IMG/VR virus record: IMGVR_UViG_3300031659_002244
Coordinates: 1 to 48,192 of that record
Strand: one strand, 5' to 3'
Length of the DNA stretch: 48,192 nucleotides
Origin: a virus
Shown here: in pieces, positions 6,512-13,284 of the stretch
Position numbering within the stretch: position 1 is the stretch's first letter
Layout of the letters: each line of letters starts with the position of its first letter
Notes under the pieces: model-generated
The model's database searches: none
What the model saw: the letters and a program-made list of their open reading frames with translations, nothing else
Told to the model about the DNA's origin: nothing
Program-made: the position numbers and the translations under genes

Positions 6512-6604
6512 GAGTCCTTAGAGTCGATATAAGGGTTATTTGACCAAAGTAAGGGTAGAGTATGGGTAAACCCTTAAATAGTCTTAAATCGACTCTAAGG
6601 ACTC
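6512..6604. repeat. Long nested hairpin in the pyrF/early-promoter gap
   Basis: GAGTCCTTAGAGTCGA (6512-6527) and its exact complement (6589-6604) form a 16-bp outer stem. AAGGGTT (6531-6537) and AACCCTT (6569-6575) form an inner 7-bp stem, leaving a 31-nt apical loop. It lies between the pyrF stop (6613) and the early promoter at 6413-6447, so it may end transcription of the upstream unit. The rest of the 6368-6612 gap holds only the promoter and A/T-rich sequence. Confidence 0.8.
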
Positions 6605-6612
6605 AAATTGTC

Positions 6613-7257
6613 CTAAGATATCTCTTTATTAGTTCTCTTTATTGCTTCTATTATATCATCACTTTCTAATATGGGTCTACCAATAACTATATAATCAGCA
6701 CCTTTACTAATTGCTTCATAGGGGGTCATTGTCCTCTTTTGGTCATCATTATTACCGATATACCATTTTGGTCTAATGCCAGGACAAATCTTTTTTATTG
6801 GAATATCACTTATCAACTCTAGTTCTTTTGGAGAGCACACTAAATAAGGATACTCCCAATCATAACATTTCTTAGCTAACATCTTTACAGTATTTTCTAT
6901 ATCACCACATAATAAATCAGTATCACTAAATGATGTTAATACTGTAACACCACATAAATTACTTTTATCCTCATATTGAGCATCCCAAGATGCTGAAGCA
7001 TGAACTGTTACAATATCAGCACCATTACTAACATATTTTCTATATGAATTAGACATTGTATTTGGAATATCATATAACTTAGGGTCAGCCATAATAATAC
7101 ATTGTTTGGCAATATCCTTTGTAACAGATACAATGTCAATTCCATCAACTAATAAATCATTAAATTTAAATCCAGCAACATAAGGTGATAACTTTTTTAC
7201 TATATCTAATGCTTGACTGTATAGTACATTATCTATTGATACAATAATTTTATTCAT
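6613..7257 (-). CDS. pyrF: Orotidine 5'-phosphate decarboxylase
   Basis: This 214-residue TIM-barrel enzyme makes UMP from OMP. The catalytic pattern is complete: Asp9, Lys31 (GFKFND), Asp58-Lys60-Asp63 in ADPKLYDIPNT, VTVHA, PGIRP in the phosphate loop, and IGRPI near the end. The length is slightly below the bacterial average but nothing essential is missing. It overlaps the preceding zinc-protein gene by 1 nt (TAATG). It would boost pyrimidine supply during infection. Confidence 0.93.
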   Translation of the reverse strand: MNKIIVSIDNVLYSQALDIVKKLSPYVAGFKFNDLLVDGIDIVSVTKDIAKQCIIMADPKLYDIPNTMSNSYRKYVSNGADIVTVHASASWDAQYEDKSNLCGVTVLTSFSDTDLLCGDIENTVKMLAKKCYDWEYPYLVCSPKELELISDIPIKKICPGIRPKWYIGNNDDQKRTMTPYEAISKGADYIVIGRPILESDDIIEAIKRTNKEIS

Positions 7258-7541
7258 TAAATTATTTTATAAATTTTAGATGGATTGTCTGCTTGTTTCT
7301 CTAAGAGATGGAGTTTCTTACATTTATCACACTCATCATTTCGAGAGTCTACATTATATTTTGATATTTTATTTGGGAGATTGTTTATTTTGTAGTATTC
7401 AAATTTACCAAATGAATGATAAACACGAATATCCATTATGGATTTACACGATTTACAGTGTAATCTCAATATATCGTAGGGTGAGTCTTTCTGCTTTTCG
7501 TGAAGAGAATTCTTTACTTGGTAGGTCTTATCAATTTTCAT
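7257..7541 (-). CDS. Small zinc-binding (two CxxC) protein
   Basis: This 94-residue basic protein carries LHCKSCKS and ECDKCKKLH, two CxxC knuckles about 40 residues apart, which suggests a zinc ribbon. No wider family is recognised. Both candidate starts (7541, 7553) have weak ribosome binding sites; the later is used. It is coupled to pyrF by a TAATG overlap. A divergent + strand late promoter lies just upstream at 7558-7565. Confidence 0.65.
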   Translation of the reverse strand: MKIDKTYQVKNSLHEKQKDSPYDILRLHCKSCKSIMDIRVYHSFGKFEYYKINNLPNKISKYNVDSRNDECDKCKKLHLLEKQADNPSKIYKII

Positions 7542-7557
7542 AGTAAATACCATTTGT

Positions 7558-7565
7558 TATAAATA
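7558..7565 (+). promoter_or_regulatory. T4-type late promoter (TATAAATA) on the + strand
   Basis: An exact TATAAATA lies 30 nt upstream of the only internal + strand gene (7595-7816). Spacing to that gene leaves a short leader with AAGGAG. It faces against the surrounding - strand genes. Confidence 0.7.
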
Positions 7566-7594
7566 ACATTAATAATAAAAAAGGAGTTATCAAG

Positions 7595-7816
7595 ATGAAG
7601 GACTCAAGAAAATTCACAACATCTGGTATACTACAACCTGCTATTCAGTTTAAAGGCGGAATGGACGAGCTTGATGATTTCCTTAACCAGATAGAAAAAT
7701 CTGACCCTACCTTTAAAAAAACAAAGTATCTTAAAGACAACTTTGATATAGATATAAATGATATGCTTGAATCAGATACTATTCACTTATCCCCATTCTT
7801 AAAGAAGATAAAGTAA
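7595..7816 (+). CDS. Hypothetical protein from an isolated + strand late gene
   Basis: This 73-residue protein (SGILQPAIQFKGGMDELDDFL, then a charged helix) belongs to no family I recognise. It has AAGGAG before the ATG and its own TATAAATA promoter. It is inserted against the direction of all its neighbours and its stop is 2 nt from the tRNA-Thr gene end. A late promoter suggests a virion or packaging-stage product. Confidence 0.75.
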   Translation: MKDSRKFTTSGILQPAIQFKGGMDELDDFLNQIEKSDPTFKKTKYLKDNFDIDINDMLESDTIHLSPFLKKIK

Positions 7817-7818
7817 AA

Positions 7819-7889
7819 AGCCCAATTTCGGAATCGAACCGAACTCTAGGCCTTACAAGGGCCTTGCTAAACCAATCAGCTAATCGGGC
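7819..7889 (-). tRNA. tRNA-Thr (TGT)
   Basis: The acceptor stem GCCCGAT/ATTGGGC, a short D-arm, anticodon stem AGGCC/GGCCT with loop CTTGTAA (anticodon TGT), and T-arm TTCGG-TTCGATT-CCGAA are all present. CCA is not encoded; the discriminator is T, followed by a T run. It is 10 nt downstream of tRNA-Ala in the same transcript. Confidence 0.92.
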
Positions 7890-7899
7890 ATATAATACT

Positions 7900-7975
7900 T
7901 GGTGGAGTGTGAGGGGATCGAACCCCCGACATCTGCCGTGCAAGGGCAACGCTCTCCCAGCTGAGCTAACACCCC
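7900..7975 (-). tRNA. tRNA-Ala (TGC)
   Basis: A full cloverleaf with acceptor GGGGTGT/ACACTCC (one G-U), D-arm AGCTCAGCTGGGAGAGC, anticodon loop CTTGCAC (TGC), a standard T-arm with TTCGATC, and encoded CCA. An alanine tRNA is of extra interest beside a phage tmRNA, which is itself charged with alanine and whose tag contains four Ala codons (three GCT, one GCC). Confidence 0.95.
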
Positions 7976-7983
7976 ATAAAAAC

Positions 7984-8322
7984 TCACAAGTTTGCGTTCT
8001 TTCTTGCTGGGTTACGAAACAATGAAGTTTCATTTGTCAATGCATCTAACTCTGGAAATGTATCGTCTGGATGTAGAGTATTCGCTCTTGCCAAAAGTTC
8101 TTCTTCTGTCTCCACTATATCTTCATCGGGAATACAACAGTCAACAGGACAAACCTCTTGACACATTTCGTGACCGTGAAAACCTACACACTCTGTACAA
8201 AGTTCTGGATCAATATAAAAATAATCAAGTCCTCCTGCCGAACCATCATCTATAGCGGTATTCGGGCATTCCGGTTCACAAACTCCGCAGTTGATACAAT
8301 CCTCGGTGATTATGGTTGCCAT
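7984..8322 (-). CDS. YfhL-type 2[4Fe-4S] ferredoxin
   Basis: This 112-residue protein starts MATIITEDCINCGVCEPECP, giving the first cluster motif (Cys9, 12, 15, 19). The second is CTECVG...HEMCQEVCP (Cys42, 45, 54, 58), with the 8-residue insertion between second and third Cys seen in YfhL/Allochromatium-type ferredoxins. The C-terminus extends by about 30 residues, also as in that family. It is a soluble electron carrier; the phage partner is not evident, though an A-type Fe-S carrier is encoded at 10746-11072. It lies between tRNA-Ala and an HNH gene. Confidence 0.93.
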   Translation of the reverse strand: MATIITEDCINCGVCEPECPNTAIDDGSAGGLDYFYIDPELCTECVGFHGHEMCQEVCPVDCCIPDEDIVETEEELLARANTLHPDDTFPELDALTNETSLFRNPARKNANL

Positions 8323-8325
8323 GAT

Positions 8326-8883
8326 TTACTCCTTATTTTTAAGTTCTCTAAGTTTTGCTGATTCGCTCATCTTCTGCTTAGTAGCTTCAGAATGTTTCCT
8401 ACCTCTTTGTGCTTTACTCATATTTTCTCTTGCTTCATCAGACACAGGAGAAAATTTACCTTTATTTGCTTCACTCAACTTTTGTCTATGTTCCAAACTT
8501 CTTGGTGTCATCTTTCTACCTGTCTTTGCCTCACTTATTTTTCTTTTAGTTTCATCAGACATTTTCATACCTAAAGTTGATTGTCTACCCTTAGATGCCA
8601 AACCTATTTTTCTTTTACTTTCCTCTGTATGAGGACGAGACAGCTTTCCTGATATTCTTCCACCTTCAATCAAGGCTTGTCTTATAACCTCTTCTTTACC
8701 AATACGACCAGATAAACCCAACCAAGCTAATTCATCTTGCCAACGACCATACTTCTCATACAACTTCTTATGAGCTAATGCGTGTTCTTCTACTGTAAGT
8801 TCTACAAGATTAGATGGGTCATCTGAACCACCAGCGTGTCTTGGAATTATATGATGTTTGTGAGTATAAATAGATTTAGACAT
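8326..8883 (-). CDS. HNH endonuclease with NUMOD3 repeats (free-standing homing type)
   Basis: The N-terminus (HKHHIIPRHAGGSDDPSNLVELT) is an HNH nuclease core. From about residue 85 there are tandem NUMOD3-type DNA-binding motifs (HTEESKRKIG, SDETKRKISEAKTG, EHRQKLSEANKG, SEATKQKMSES). This architecture is that of free-standing homing endonucleases. A late promoter and a strong hairpin lie upstream (8921-8958), and AAGGAT precedes the ATG. No interrupted gene is obvious next to it. Confidence 0.9.
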   Translation of the reverse strand: MSKSIYTHKHHIIPRHAGGSDDPSNLVELTVEEHALAHKKLYEKYGRWQDELAWLGLSGRIGKEEVIRQALIEGGRISGKLSRPHTEESKRKIGLASKGRQSTLGMKMSDETKRKISEAKTGRKMTPRSLEHRQKLSEANKGKFSPVSDEARENMSKAQRGRKHSEATKQKMSESAKLRELKNKE

Positions 8884-8920
8884 GATTTTATCCTTCCGAT
8901 AAAATTGTGTTTAGGTATTC

Positions 8921-8958
8921 GGGGAAGACTCTAATCTTCCCCTGTACCACTATTTATA
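8921..8958 (-). promoter_or_regulatory. Late promoter TATAAATA with 5'-terminal mRNA hairpin
   Basis: TATAAATA (- strand, 8951-8958) is followed within about 8 nt by an 8-bp stem, GGGGAAGA/TCTTCCCC (8921-8942), so the HNH message should begin at this hairpin. A 5'-end hairpin could stabilise the mRNA or limit early read-through translation. Confidence 0.65.
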
Positions 8959-8995
8959 AGATTCAACAACTCTCCTTTATTGTATTCGTAATGAT

Positions 8996-9361
8996 TCATT
9001 TAGATATACTCCACGGCCTATCTTTAAGACTTAAAATTACAATCGCAGAAGAGATGAGAACTATTGAAAATGATTCATACACTAATGCTGTCGGATCCAT
9101 TTCTTTTCCTTGTAGAATAATGAATCGTGCTAATGCTGTAATCGCAATTAACAGAGGTAGAGAGATACTTATAGATTGTTCTTGCCAAAATACCCCGACC
9201 ATAGTAATTACTTCTAAGTATAAAAACATAAGAAGTAAATCTGCGAGCTGGACAGAACGGTTGAAAACCATCGTTTGTATTTCAATACCTACTGCTATAC
9301 AGGTTGATAATAGAATCATTGAAAGTAATATTAATTGTAAACTTTTAGTTATTTTATCCAT
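8996..9361 (-). CDS. PsiE-family membrane protein
   Basis: This 121-residue protein has four hydrophobic helices and the PsiE pattern: QLADLLLMFLYLEVITMVGVF, then LPLLIAITALARFIIL. PsiE proteins are induced by phosphate starvation in enterobacteria; their molecular role is unknown. In a marine phage it may relate to phosphate stress of the host, but no Pho box was identified here. Confidence 0.8.
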   Translation of the reverse strand: MDKITKSLQLILLSMILLSTCIAVGIEIQTMVFNRSVQLADLLLMFLYLEVITMVGVFWQEQSISISLPLLIAITALARFIILQGKEMDPTALVYESFSIVLISSAIVILSLKDRPWSISK

Positions 9362-9377
9362 AGTATTATCTTTCTGT

Positions 9378-9638
9378 TCAAAGGTACCTTGAACTCAATT
9401 CATCTGAAACCGTACCACCATTATCCTTAATGGATTTGACTAGTTTTACTTTAATTTCCTTTAATTCCTTTACTTGGTCATGTAGTTTCTCATAATCTTT
9501 ATGCTCATATAATGCAGTTTCCATTCTATTAGCCATTGTTTGTGTTTCCTCAATAAGACCACTCATATAAGAATAATTTTTAGTCTTATCAGCAGTTCTC
9601 ATTTCCTCTAATACATCACATATATGTCGATGTGGCAT
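9378..9638 (-). CDS. Hypothetical coiled-coil protein
   Basis: This 86-residue, mostly helical, charged protein has a coiled-coil-like stretch from about residue 25 to 70. AAAGGAG precedes its ATG. No family is recognised. It is downstream of a structured leader (9660-9772). Confidence 0.7.
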   Translation of the reverse strand: MPHRHICDVLEEMRTADKTKNYSYMSGLIEETQTMANRMETALYEHKDYEKLHDQVKELKEIKVKLVKSIKDNGGTVSDELSSRYL

Positions 9639-9659
9639 AGTTTAATCTCCTTTAATTTA

Positions 9660-9772
9660 AATTATTACATCGTCATAACTGACTCCTTTGTTAAGGTTAA
9701 CCGAATGTGAACTGCGTTTAGTTAGTATCGGTGGTGCCACACATTCGTATACGTTTTAAGTTTCACCGTTTA
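9660..9772 (-). promoter_or_regulatory. Structured leader with hairpin and three-codon ORF
   Basis: CGAATGTG (9702-9709) and CACATTCG (9740-9747) form an 8-bp stem around a 30-nt loop. Downstream on the - strand AAAGGAG precedes ATG ACG ATG TAA, a ribosome site followed by only three codons. The 133-nt gap thus looks like a leader for the 9378-9638 gene rather than spacer. Confidence 0.4.
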
Positions 9773-9961
9773 TTATTGAAACCAAGTAAATACAACAGCA
9801 TTTCTAATGAGTGCCGTGACTGTAAAGATTCCAACTAGTATGCCCAATTTCTTATGACATACTTCAATACCAAATATTCTGGGCAGTAACCAAAAATTCA
9901 TTCCATATGATATTACAAATCCTGTTGCAACATTAACTATTGCAAAATAATAGGGCGTCAT
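9773..9961 (-). CDS. Small membrane protein
   Basis: This 62-residue protein has two hydrophobic helices (about residues 3-25 and 38-60) joined by a short basic loop. No motif is recognised. It overlaps the upstream gene by 4 nt (ATGA), so the two are cotranslated from the early promoter at 10258-10293. Confidence 0.65.
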   Translation of the reverse strand: MTPYYFAIVNVATGFVISYGMNFWLLPRIFGIEVCHKKLGILVGIFTVTALIRNAVVFTWFQ

Positions 9962-10227
9962 TCATTCCCCAAATAACATCCAGCCCAATAATCACACTCA
10001 ATAAAATTTAATTCTTCTACTAAACCAGTCGATTCTTTAGATGTCTTTATGTACAAGTTTGACGGCGACTCACCAACACAAACAGCATTAGTATCATGCT
10101 TTGCGATTTGACACTCTTTTAAACTTTCGTGTTTCGACTCAAACACATACGGGCCGTCATCATACAATGTAGGCTCAACAACATAACTACCAAAGACTAA
10201 ACCAATAATACCAATAATAACTGACAT
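9958..10227 (-). CDS. Small exported or membrane-anchored protein
   Basis: This 89-residue protein has a hydrophobic N-terminus (SVIIGIIGLVFGSYVV), then a soluble part with four Cys (CQIAKH, CVGE, CDYWAGC). It could be anchored in the inner membrane facing the periplasm, with disulfides. It is the first gene after the early promoter at 10258-10293 and has AAGGAG. Function unknown. Confidence 0.65.
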   Translation of the reverse strand: MSVIIGIIGLVFGSYVVEPTLYDDGPYVFESKHESLKECQIAKHDTNAVCVGESPSNLYIKTSKESTGLVEELNFIECDYWAGCYLGNE

Positions 10228-10257
10228 AACAAAATCTCCTTAATTAATTATATACAC

Positions 10258-10293
10258 ATTATAACAAAAATCTCATCTCAATACAAGGAAAAA
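10258..10293 (-). promoter_or_regulatory. Early sigma-70-type promoter (TTGTAT-N17-TATAAT)
   Basis: TTTTTCC (10287-10293), TTGTAT (10281-10286), a 17-nt spacer and TATAAT (10258-10263). The leader of about 25 nt carries AAGGAG for the 9958-10227 gene. Confidence 0.85.
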
Positions 10294-10302
10294 GACTACT
10301 CT

Positions 10303-10527
10303 TCAAGTCCTTTTGCTTTCATTGGTACGGCTCTGTGTAATAAACTCCTCACTGTTTTCATTAATATACGATTCACAAGCATCTAGAATGGAACCTTTTT
10401 GAAAACCTAGTCCTAATAGTGCAGGCTCTACCAGAAGACTAAATACTTCATCTAGTGACATATCTACATTTTCGTGCTTATGTTCAATACGGATGTTACT
10501 ATCTGTGGTATCAATACTAATTATCAT
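10303..10527 (-). CDS. Hypothetical acidic protein
   Basis: This 74-residue protein has DMSLDEVFSLLVEPALLGLGF as its most structured part. No family is recognised. AAGGAG supports the ATG at 10527 (a GTG lies 3 nt earlier). It ends about 10 nt before the next early promoter. Confidence 0.65.
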   Translation of the reverse strand: MIISIDTTDSNIRIEHKHENVDMSLDEVFSLLVEPALLGLGFQKGSILDACESYINENSEEFITQSRTNESKRT

Positions 10528-10594
10528 CACAACTCTCCTTGGTTATTATATATTTGTATGGTTTCTTTCTTTTATCTCTTGGCTATTGATTTCA

Positions 10595-10687
10595 TCATCT
10601 GTATCCTATCCATACTAATAGTAGTATGATCGTTACTCTGAATATAAAAGTAGCTATCCTATCGTTATCTGTCATAGTGTTTTCCAT
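10595..10687 (-). CDS. Small membrane peptide next to an early promoter
   Basis: ATG at 10687 gives 30 residues; ATG at 10675 gives 26 and has GGAAAAC upstream. Either way the peptide is one membrane helix (FRVTIILLLVWIGY). The first ATG lies about 4 nt from the predicted transcription start of the promoter at 10698-10733, so it would be nearly leaderless. Together with that promoter it accounts for the 10531-10745 gap. Confidence 0.5.
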   Translation of the reverse strand: MENTMTDNDRIATFIFRVTIILLLVWIGYR

Positions 10688-10697
10688 TGTTATATAC

Positions 10698-10733
10698 ATT
10701 ATACCAAACTTTTCACCTCAATACAAGGAAAAG
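10698..10733 (-). promoter_or_regulatory. Early sigma-70-type promoter (TTGTAT-N17-TATAAT)
   Basis: TTGTAT (10721-10726), a 17-nt spacer and TATAAT (10698-10703), preceded by CTTTTCC rather than TTTTTCC. From -35 to spacer start it is nearly identical to the promoter at 10258-10293 (TTGTATTGAG.TGA). Confidence 0.85.
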
Positions 10734-10745
10734 ATTAACTCTTCC

Positions 10746-11072
10746 TTAATTCATGGAAAAGCTCTCTCCGCAGCCACAAGTAGATGTAGCATTTGGATTG
10801 ATAAACTGAAAACCTTTACCTTGCAATCCATCCTGAAAATCTAAAGACATACCTTTGAGGTATATCATACTCTTAGCATCCATAAAAACCTTGTAGCCAT
10901 CATAGTCAAAAATAGTATCATTTGCTTCACCTGCTGTAAAATCTAAGTCATATGAAAGTCCAGAACAACCACCACCTTTAACTGCTAGACGTAAACCAAT
11001 ATCATCAGATAGTTCACTAATTAAATACTTCACCTGTTTACTTGCTTTTTCCGTGATAGTAATGAAATCCAT
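10746..11072 (-). CDS. A-type Fe-S cluster carrier (IscA/ErpA/HesB family)
   Basis: This 108-residue protein has the three cluster-binding cysteines of the family: Cys36 in KGGGCSGLSY, and Cys99 and Cys101 in STCGCGESF. It matches the family over its full length. A-type carriers deliver Fe-S clusters to apo-proteins. The phage ferredoxin at 7984-8322 is one plausible client; host enzymes are others. Homologues occur in marine T4-like phages. Confidence 0.94.
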   Translation of the reverse strand: MDFITITEKASKQVKYLISELSDDIGLRLAVKGGGCSGLSYDLDFTAGEANDTIFDYDGYKVFMDAKSMIYLKGMSLDFQDGLQGKGFQFINPNATSTCGCGESFSMN

Positions 11073-11075
11073 TTA

Positions 11076-11441
11076 TTAACTCCTTGTTATAGCAACTATT
11101 TTCTTTATCTGCTTATCTATAACTTCTTTACGTCCTGGCCATTTAATATAAATATCCTCTGGATTCTTTTGTAAATTCTTTAGTAGAGGCATAATGATTT
11201 TCTCTACCTTCAGCAAATCCTCTTTTCTCTTTTTCTCTAACTCTTCTACTCTACCCGTATCACCTTCTCTAACCTTCAATAACTCATTTATCTTGTCTTC
11301 AAGTCCAGTAGAAATATTTGTAGTTTCTTCTGCTACTCTTGATTTAACCTGACTTTCAAAATCCTTAACTTCATCTTCACTAACTGAAGAAAATCCAAAA
11401 TCAAAGTTATCATAATCTTCAACATTAATTTCATCCGTCAT
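11076..11441 (-). CDS. Conserved T4-like phage protein of unknown function
   Basis: This 121-residue acidic protein starts DYDNFDFGFSSVSEDEV, has a coiled-coil middle, and ends with an IYIKWPGRKEVIDKQIKKI motif. From memory, similar proteins recur in marine T4-like phages beside the nuclease gene that follows here. No biochemical role is known to me. It abuts the nuclease gene (1 nt gap). Confidence 0.7.
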   Translation of the reverse strand: MTDEINVEDYDNFDFGFSSVSEDEVKDFESQVKSRVAEETTNISTGLEDKINELLKVREGDTGRVEELEKKRKEDLLKVEKIIMPLLKNLQKNPEDIYIKWPGRKEVIDKQIKKIVAITRS

Positions 11442-11442
11442 A

Positions 11443-12141
11443 TTAATTCTCCGAAAATTGTTGTGTAACAGTTGGTTGTTTTTTCATAATCTCTAACAAC
11501 TTACTAATATAAAAATCCATTTCTGACATAGGTTTCTTGAATACCTGAATCTCAAAGTTATCTCTAACAGCTACAAGGATAACAATTTGTTCTGGTAATG
11601 CTCCAGACATCTCATAGAAAGCAACTGCGTAGAAGAATGCCTGAATATAATAATCTGTAATCCAATTTTCTTTCTTTGCTCTTCGGGAAGTCTTGAAGTC
11701 AATAACAGACAGTACACCGTTATACTCTGCTACACAATCAGCAGTTCCGGCAACCTTTAACATATCACTATATAAGGGGAGTTCTAATCCGTAGATGTTA
11801 TCTACGTTTCCTAGAATAAATCGGAGTCTATTAAATACACTAACAGCTTCATCGGAGTATTCGTGATTCAAGGGAATATTATATAAATACTGTTCACAAA
11901 GGTCATGCACCATCGTTCCTAATTCAGAAGATTCTTTCATAATTCTATTAGCTTCTACAGAACCTACTTTCTTACGCCATTCGTCTATCCCCGGCTTCGG
12001 TTGCCAACCAAGAATCGAAGTAATAGAAGGGTATACATTCCCAGCTGGAGTAACGTATACCCTTCTGCCATCAATCACCTCTCGCTTGGAGGGTTCGTCT
12101 ACTGCATCATAAAAATCATCTAAGTGTTTAAATTCTTTCAT
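11443..12141 (-). CDS. PD-(D/E)XK exonuclease (RecB/MGME1-like)
   Basis: This 232-residue protein has the RecB-type nuclease motifs in order: LGTMVHDLCEQYL helix with His, AGTADCVAEYNGVLSVIDFKTS (motifs II and III with Asp, Asp and Lys) and the IQAFFYAVAFYE helix with a Gln and Tyr. It is a likely DNA exonuclease for replication or recombination, like the mitochondrial MGME1 and phage Cas4/RecB-like nucleases. Confidence 0.85.
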   Translation of the reverse strand: MKEFKHLDDFYDAVDEPSKREVIDGRRVYVTPAGNVYPSITSILGWQPKPGIDEWRKKVGSVEANRIMKESSELGTMVHDLCEQYLYNIPLNHEYSDEAVSVFNRLRFILGNVDNIYGLELPLYSDMLKVAGTADCVAEYNGVLSVIDFKTSRRAKKENWITDYYIQAFFYAVAFYEMSGALPEQIVILVAVRDNFEIQVFKKPMSEMDFYISKLLEIMKKQPTVTQQFSEN

Positions 12142-12161
12142 ATCAACCTTTCACAATATTA

Positions 12162-13256
12162 TCATTTCATAACACTCATTACAAAGGTTAAAGGAATTTC
12201 CATCCTATCACGCAATATTATAAATTGTGCTATGTCACCAATCTTCTTTGACTTTACTTTTGTAGCAAGAAGTCTCCATTTCACTTTCTCACCATCAATC
12301 GATAATATAATATCACCAACTTTTAGAATACCATTAGCTGGACTATCAGGGACTATCTCTTCTATATAAGCACCATAACCGTATTCAAAATTCTCCATAT
12401 CCTCAATAGTTACGGGACGGAAAACTATACCCATATATGGTCTGGTGATTTTCTCACCTGTCATTAGTTGCTCGACAGTTGACTGAACGTAATCACCATC
12501 TATAGCAAAACCAATTCCTACATTACCTTTTGAACCTGACCCACCTGTAAGAATCATTGTATTGATACCAACGACTTCGCCAGAAGAATTGAATAATGGC
12601 CCACCAGAGTTGCCAGGATTAATAGCAGCATCTGTCTGGATATAAGGCACAAATGGTTGAGAATTTGGAATGAATCTATTCAGTGAAGATACATTTCCAA
12701 ATGTTACTGTAAATGATTGTCCCATTGGAGAACCAATAGCAATAACATCATCACCCAATTCAGGAGTCTCTCCCCATTTTACATATTCAAATACTTTATC
12801 AAACTCAGCATTGTTGATTTTCAATAATGCTATATCAGAATCTTCATCGTAGTTTACCAGTGATGCTTCATATGCTTTATCATCATTGAAAATAATATGA
12901 ATCTTTCCACCATCAAAAATATTATTTACAACGTGAGCATTAGTTAGTATATATCCATCAGAACTAATTACAAAACCAGAACCTAAATGTGTTGGGTCTT
13001 GTTTCGGATTTGGACGCTCTTGTGGTCTATTTCTAGAGTCACGTTGAGGTTTATTACGAAACTGAAAACCACCACTGTCTTGTGGTCGCATCTGGTCAGC
13101 ACCCGAATTGCCTCTCTCTGTATGAATCTCGACTACAGCTGATAATACCCTTTTTACAATACTTGTTTTATAAGTATGGTCTGCTTGTGCAGAAGAAATT
13201 CCTAATAACAGAAATAATATAAAAAAACATAATATATTTTTTTTATAATGCAACAT
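12162..13256 (-). CDS. Secreted HtrA/Deg-type serine protease with PDZ domain
   Basis: This 364-residue protein has a signal peptide (about 1-25, ending AQA). A Pro/Arg/Asn/Gln-rich linker follows (about 55-90). The trypsin-like domain has the full triad: His108 (TNAHVV), Asp141 (DSDIALL) and Ser217 (NPGNSGGP). A single C-terminal PDZ domain (about 270-360) contains YMGIVF and VPDSPANGILKVGDIILS. It should act in the periplasm as protease/chaperone. AGAGGAG precedes the ATG. Deg proteases are unusual phage cargo; it could manage envelope stress or degrade surface proteins. Confidence 0.94.
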   Translation of the reverse strand: MLHYKKNILCFFILFLLLGISSAQADHTYKTSIVKRVLSAVVEIHTERGNSGADQMRPQDSGGFQFRNKPQRDSRNRPQERPNPKQDPTHLGSGFVISSDGYILTNAHVVNNIFDGGKIHIIFNDDKAYEASLVNYDEDSDIALLKINNAEFDKVFEYVKWGETPELGDDVIAIGSPMGQSFTVTFGNVSSLNRFIPNSQPFVPYIQTDAAINPGNSGGPLFNSSGEVVGINTMILTGGSGSKGNVGIGFAIDGDYVQSTVEQLMTGEKITRPYMGIVFRPVTIEDMENFEYGYGAYIEEIVPDSPANGILKVGDIILSIDGEKVKWRLLATKVKSKKIGDIAQFIILRDRMEIPLTFVMSVMK

Positions 13257-13284
13257 CTTGTGCTCCTCTTTGCCTTGTTAAAAT

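Noticed and set aside
6512-6604. CRISPR or direct-repeat array
   Set aside because: The repeats are inverted, occur once and have no regular spacers; no CRISPR array is seen anywhere in the window.
7779-8033. Open frame across tRNA-Thr and tRNA-Ala
   Set aside because: The sequence is explained by the two tRNAs; the protein (GVSSAGRALPLHGRC-type) is the usual translation artefact of tRNA genes.
9958-9961. Frameshift between the two small membrane genes
   Set aside because: The 4-nt ATGA overlap is the usual translational coupling pattern repeated throughout this window, not a disrupted gene.
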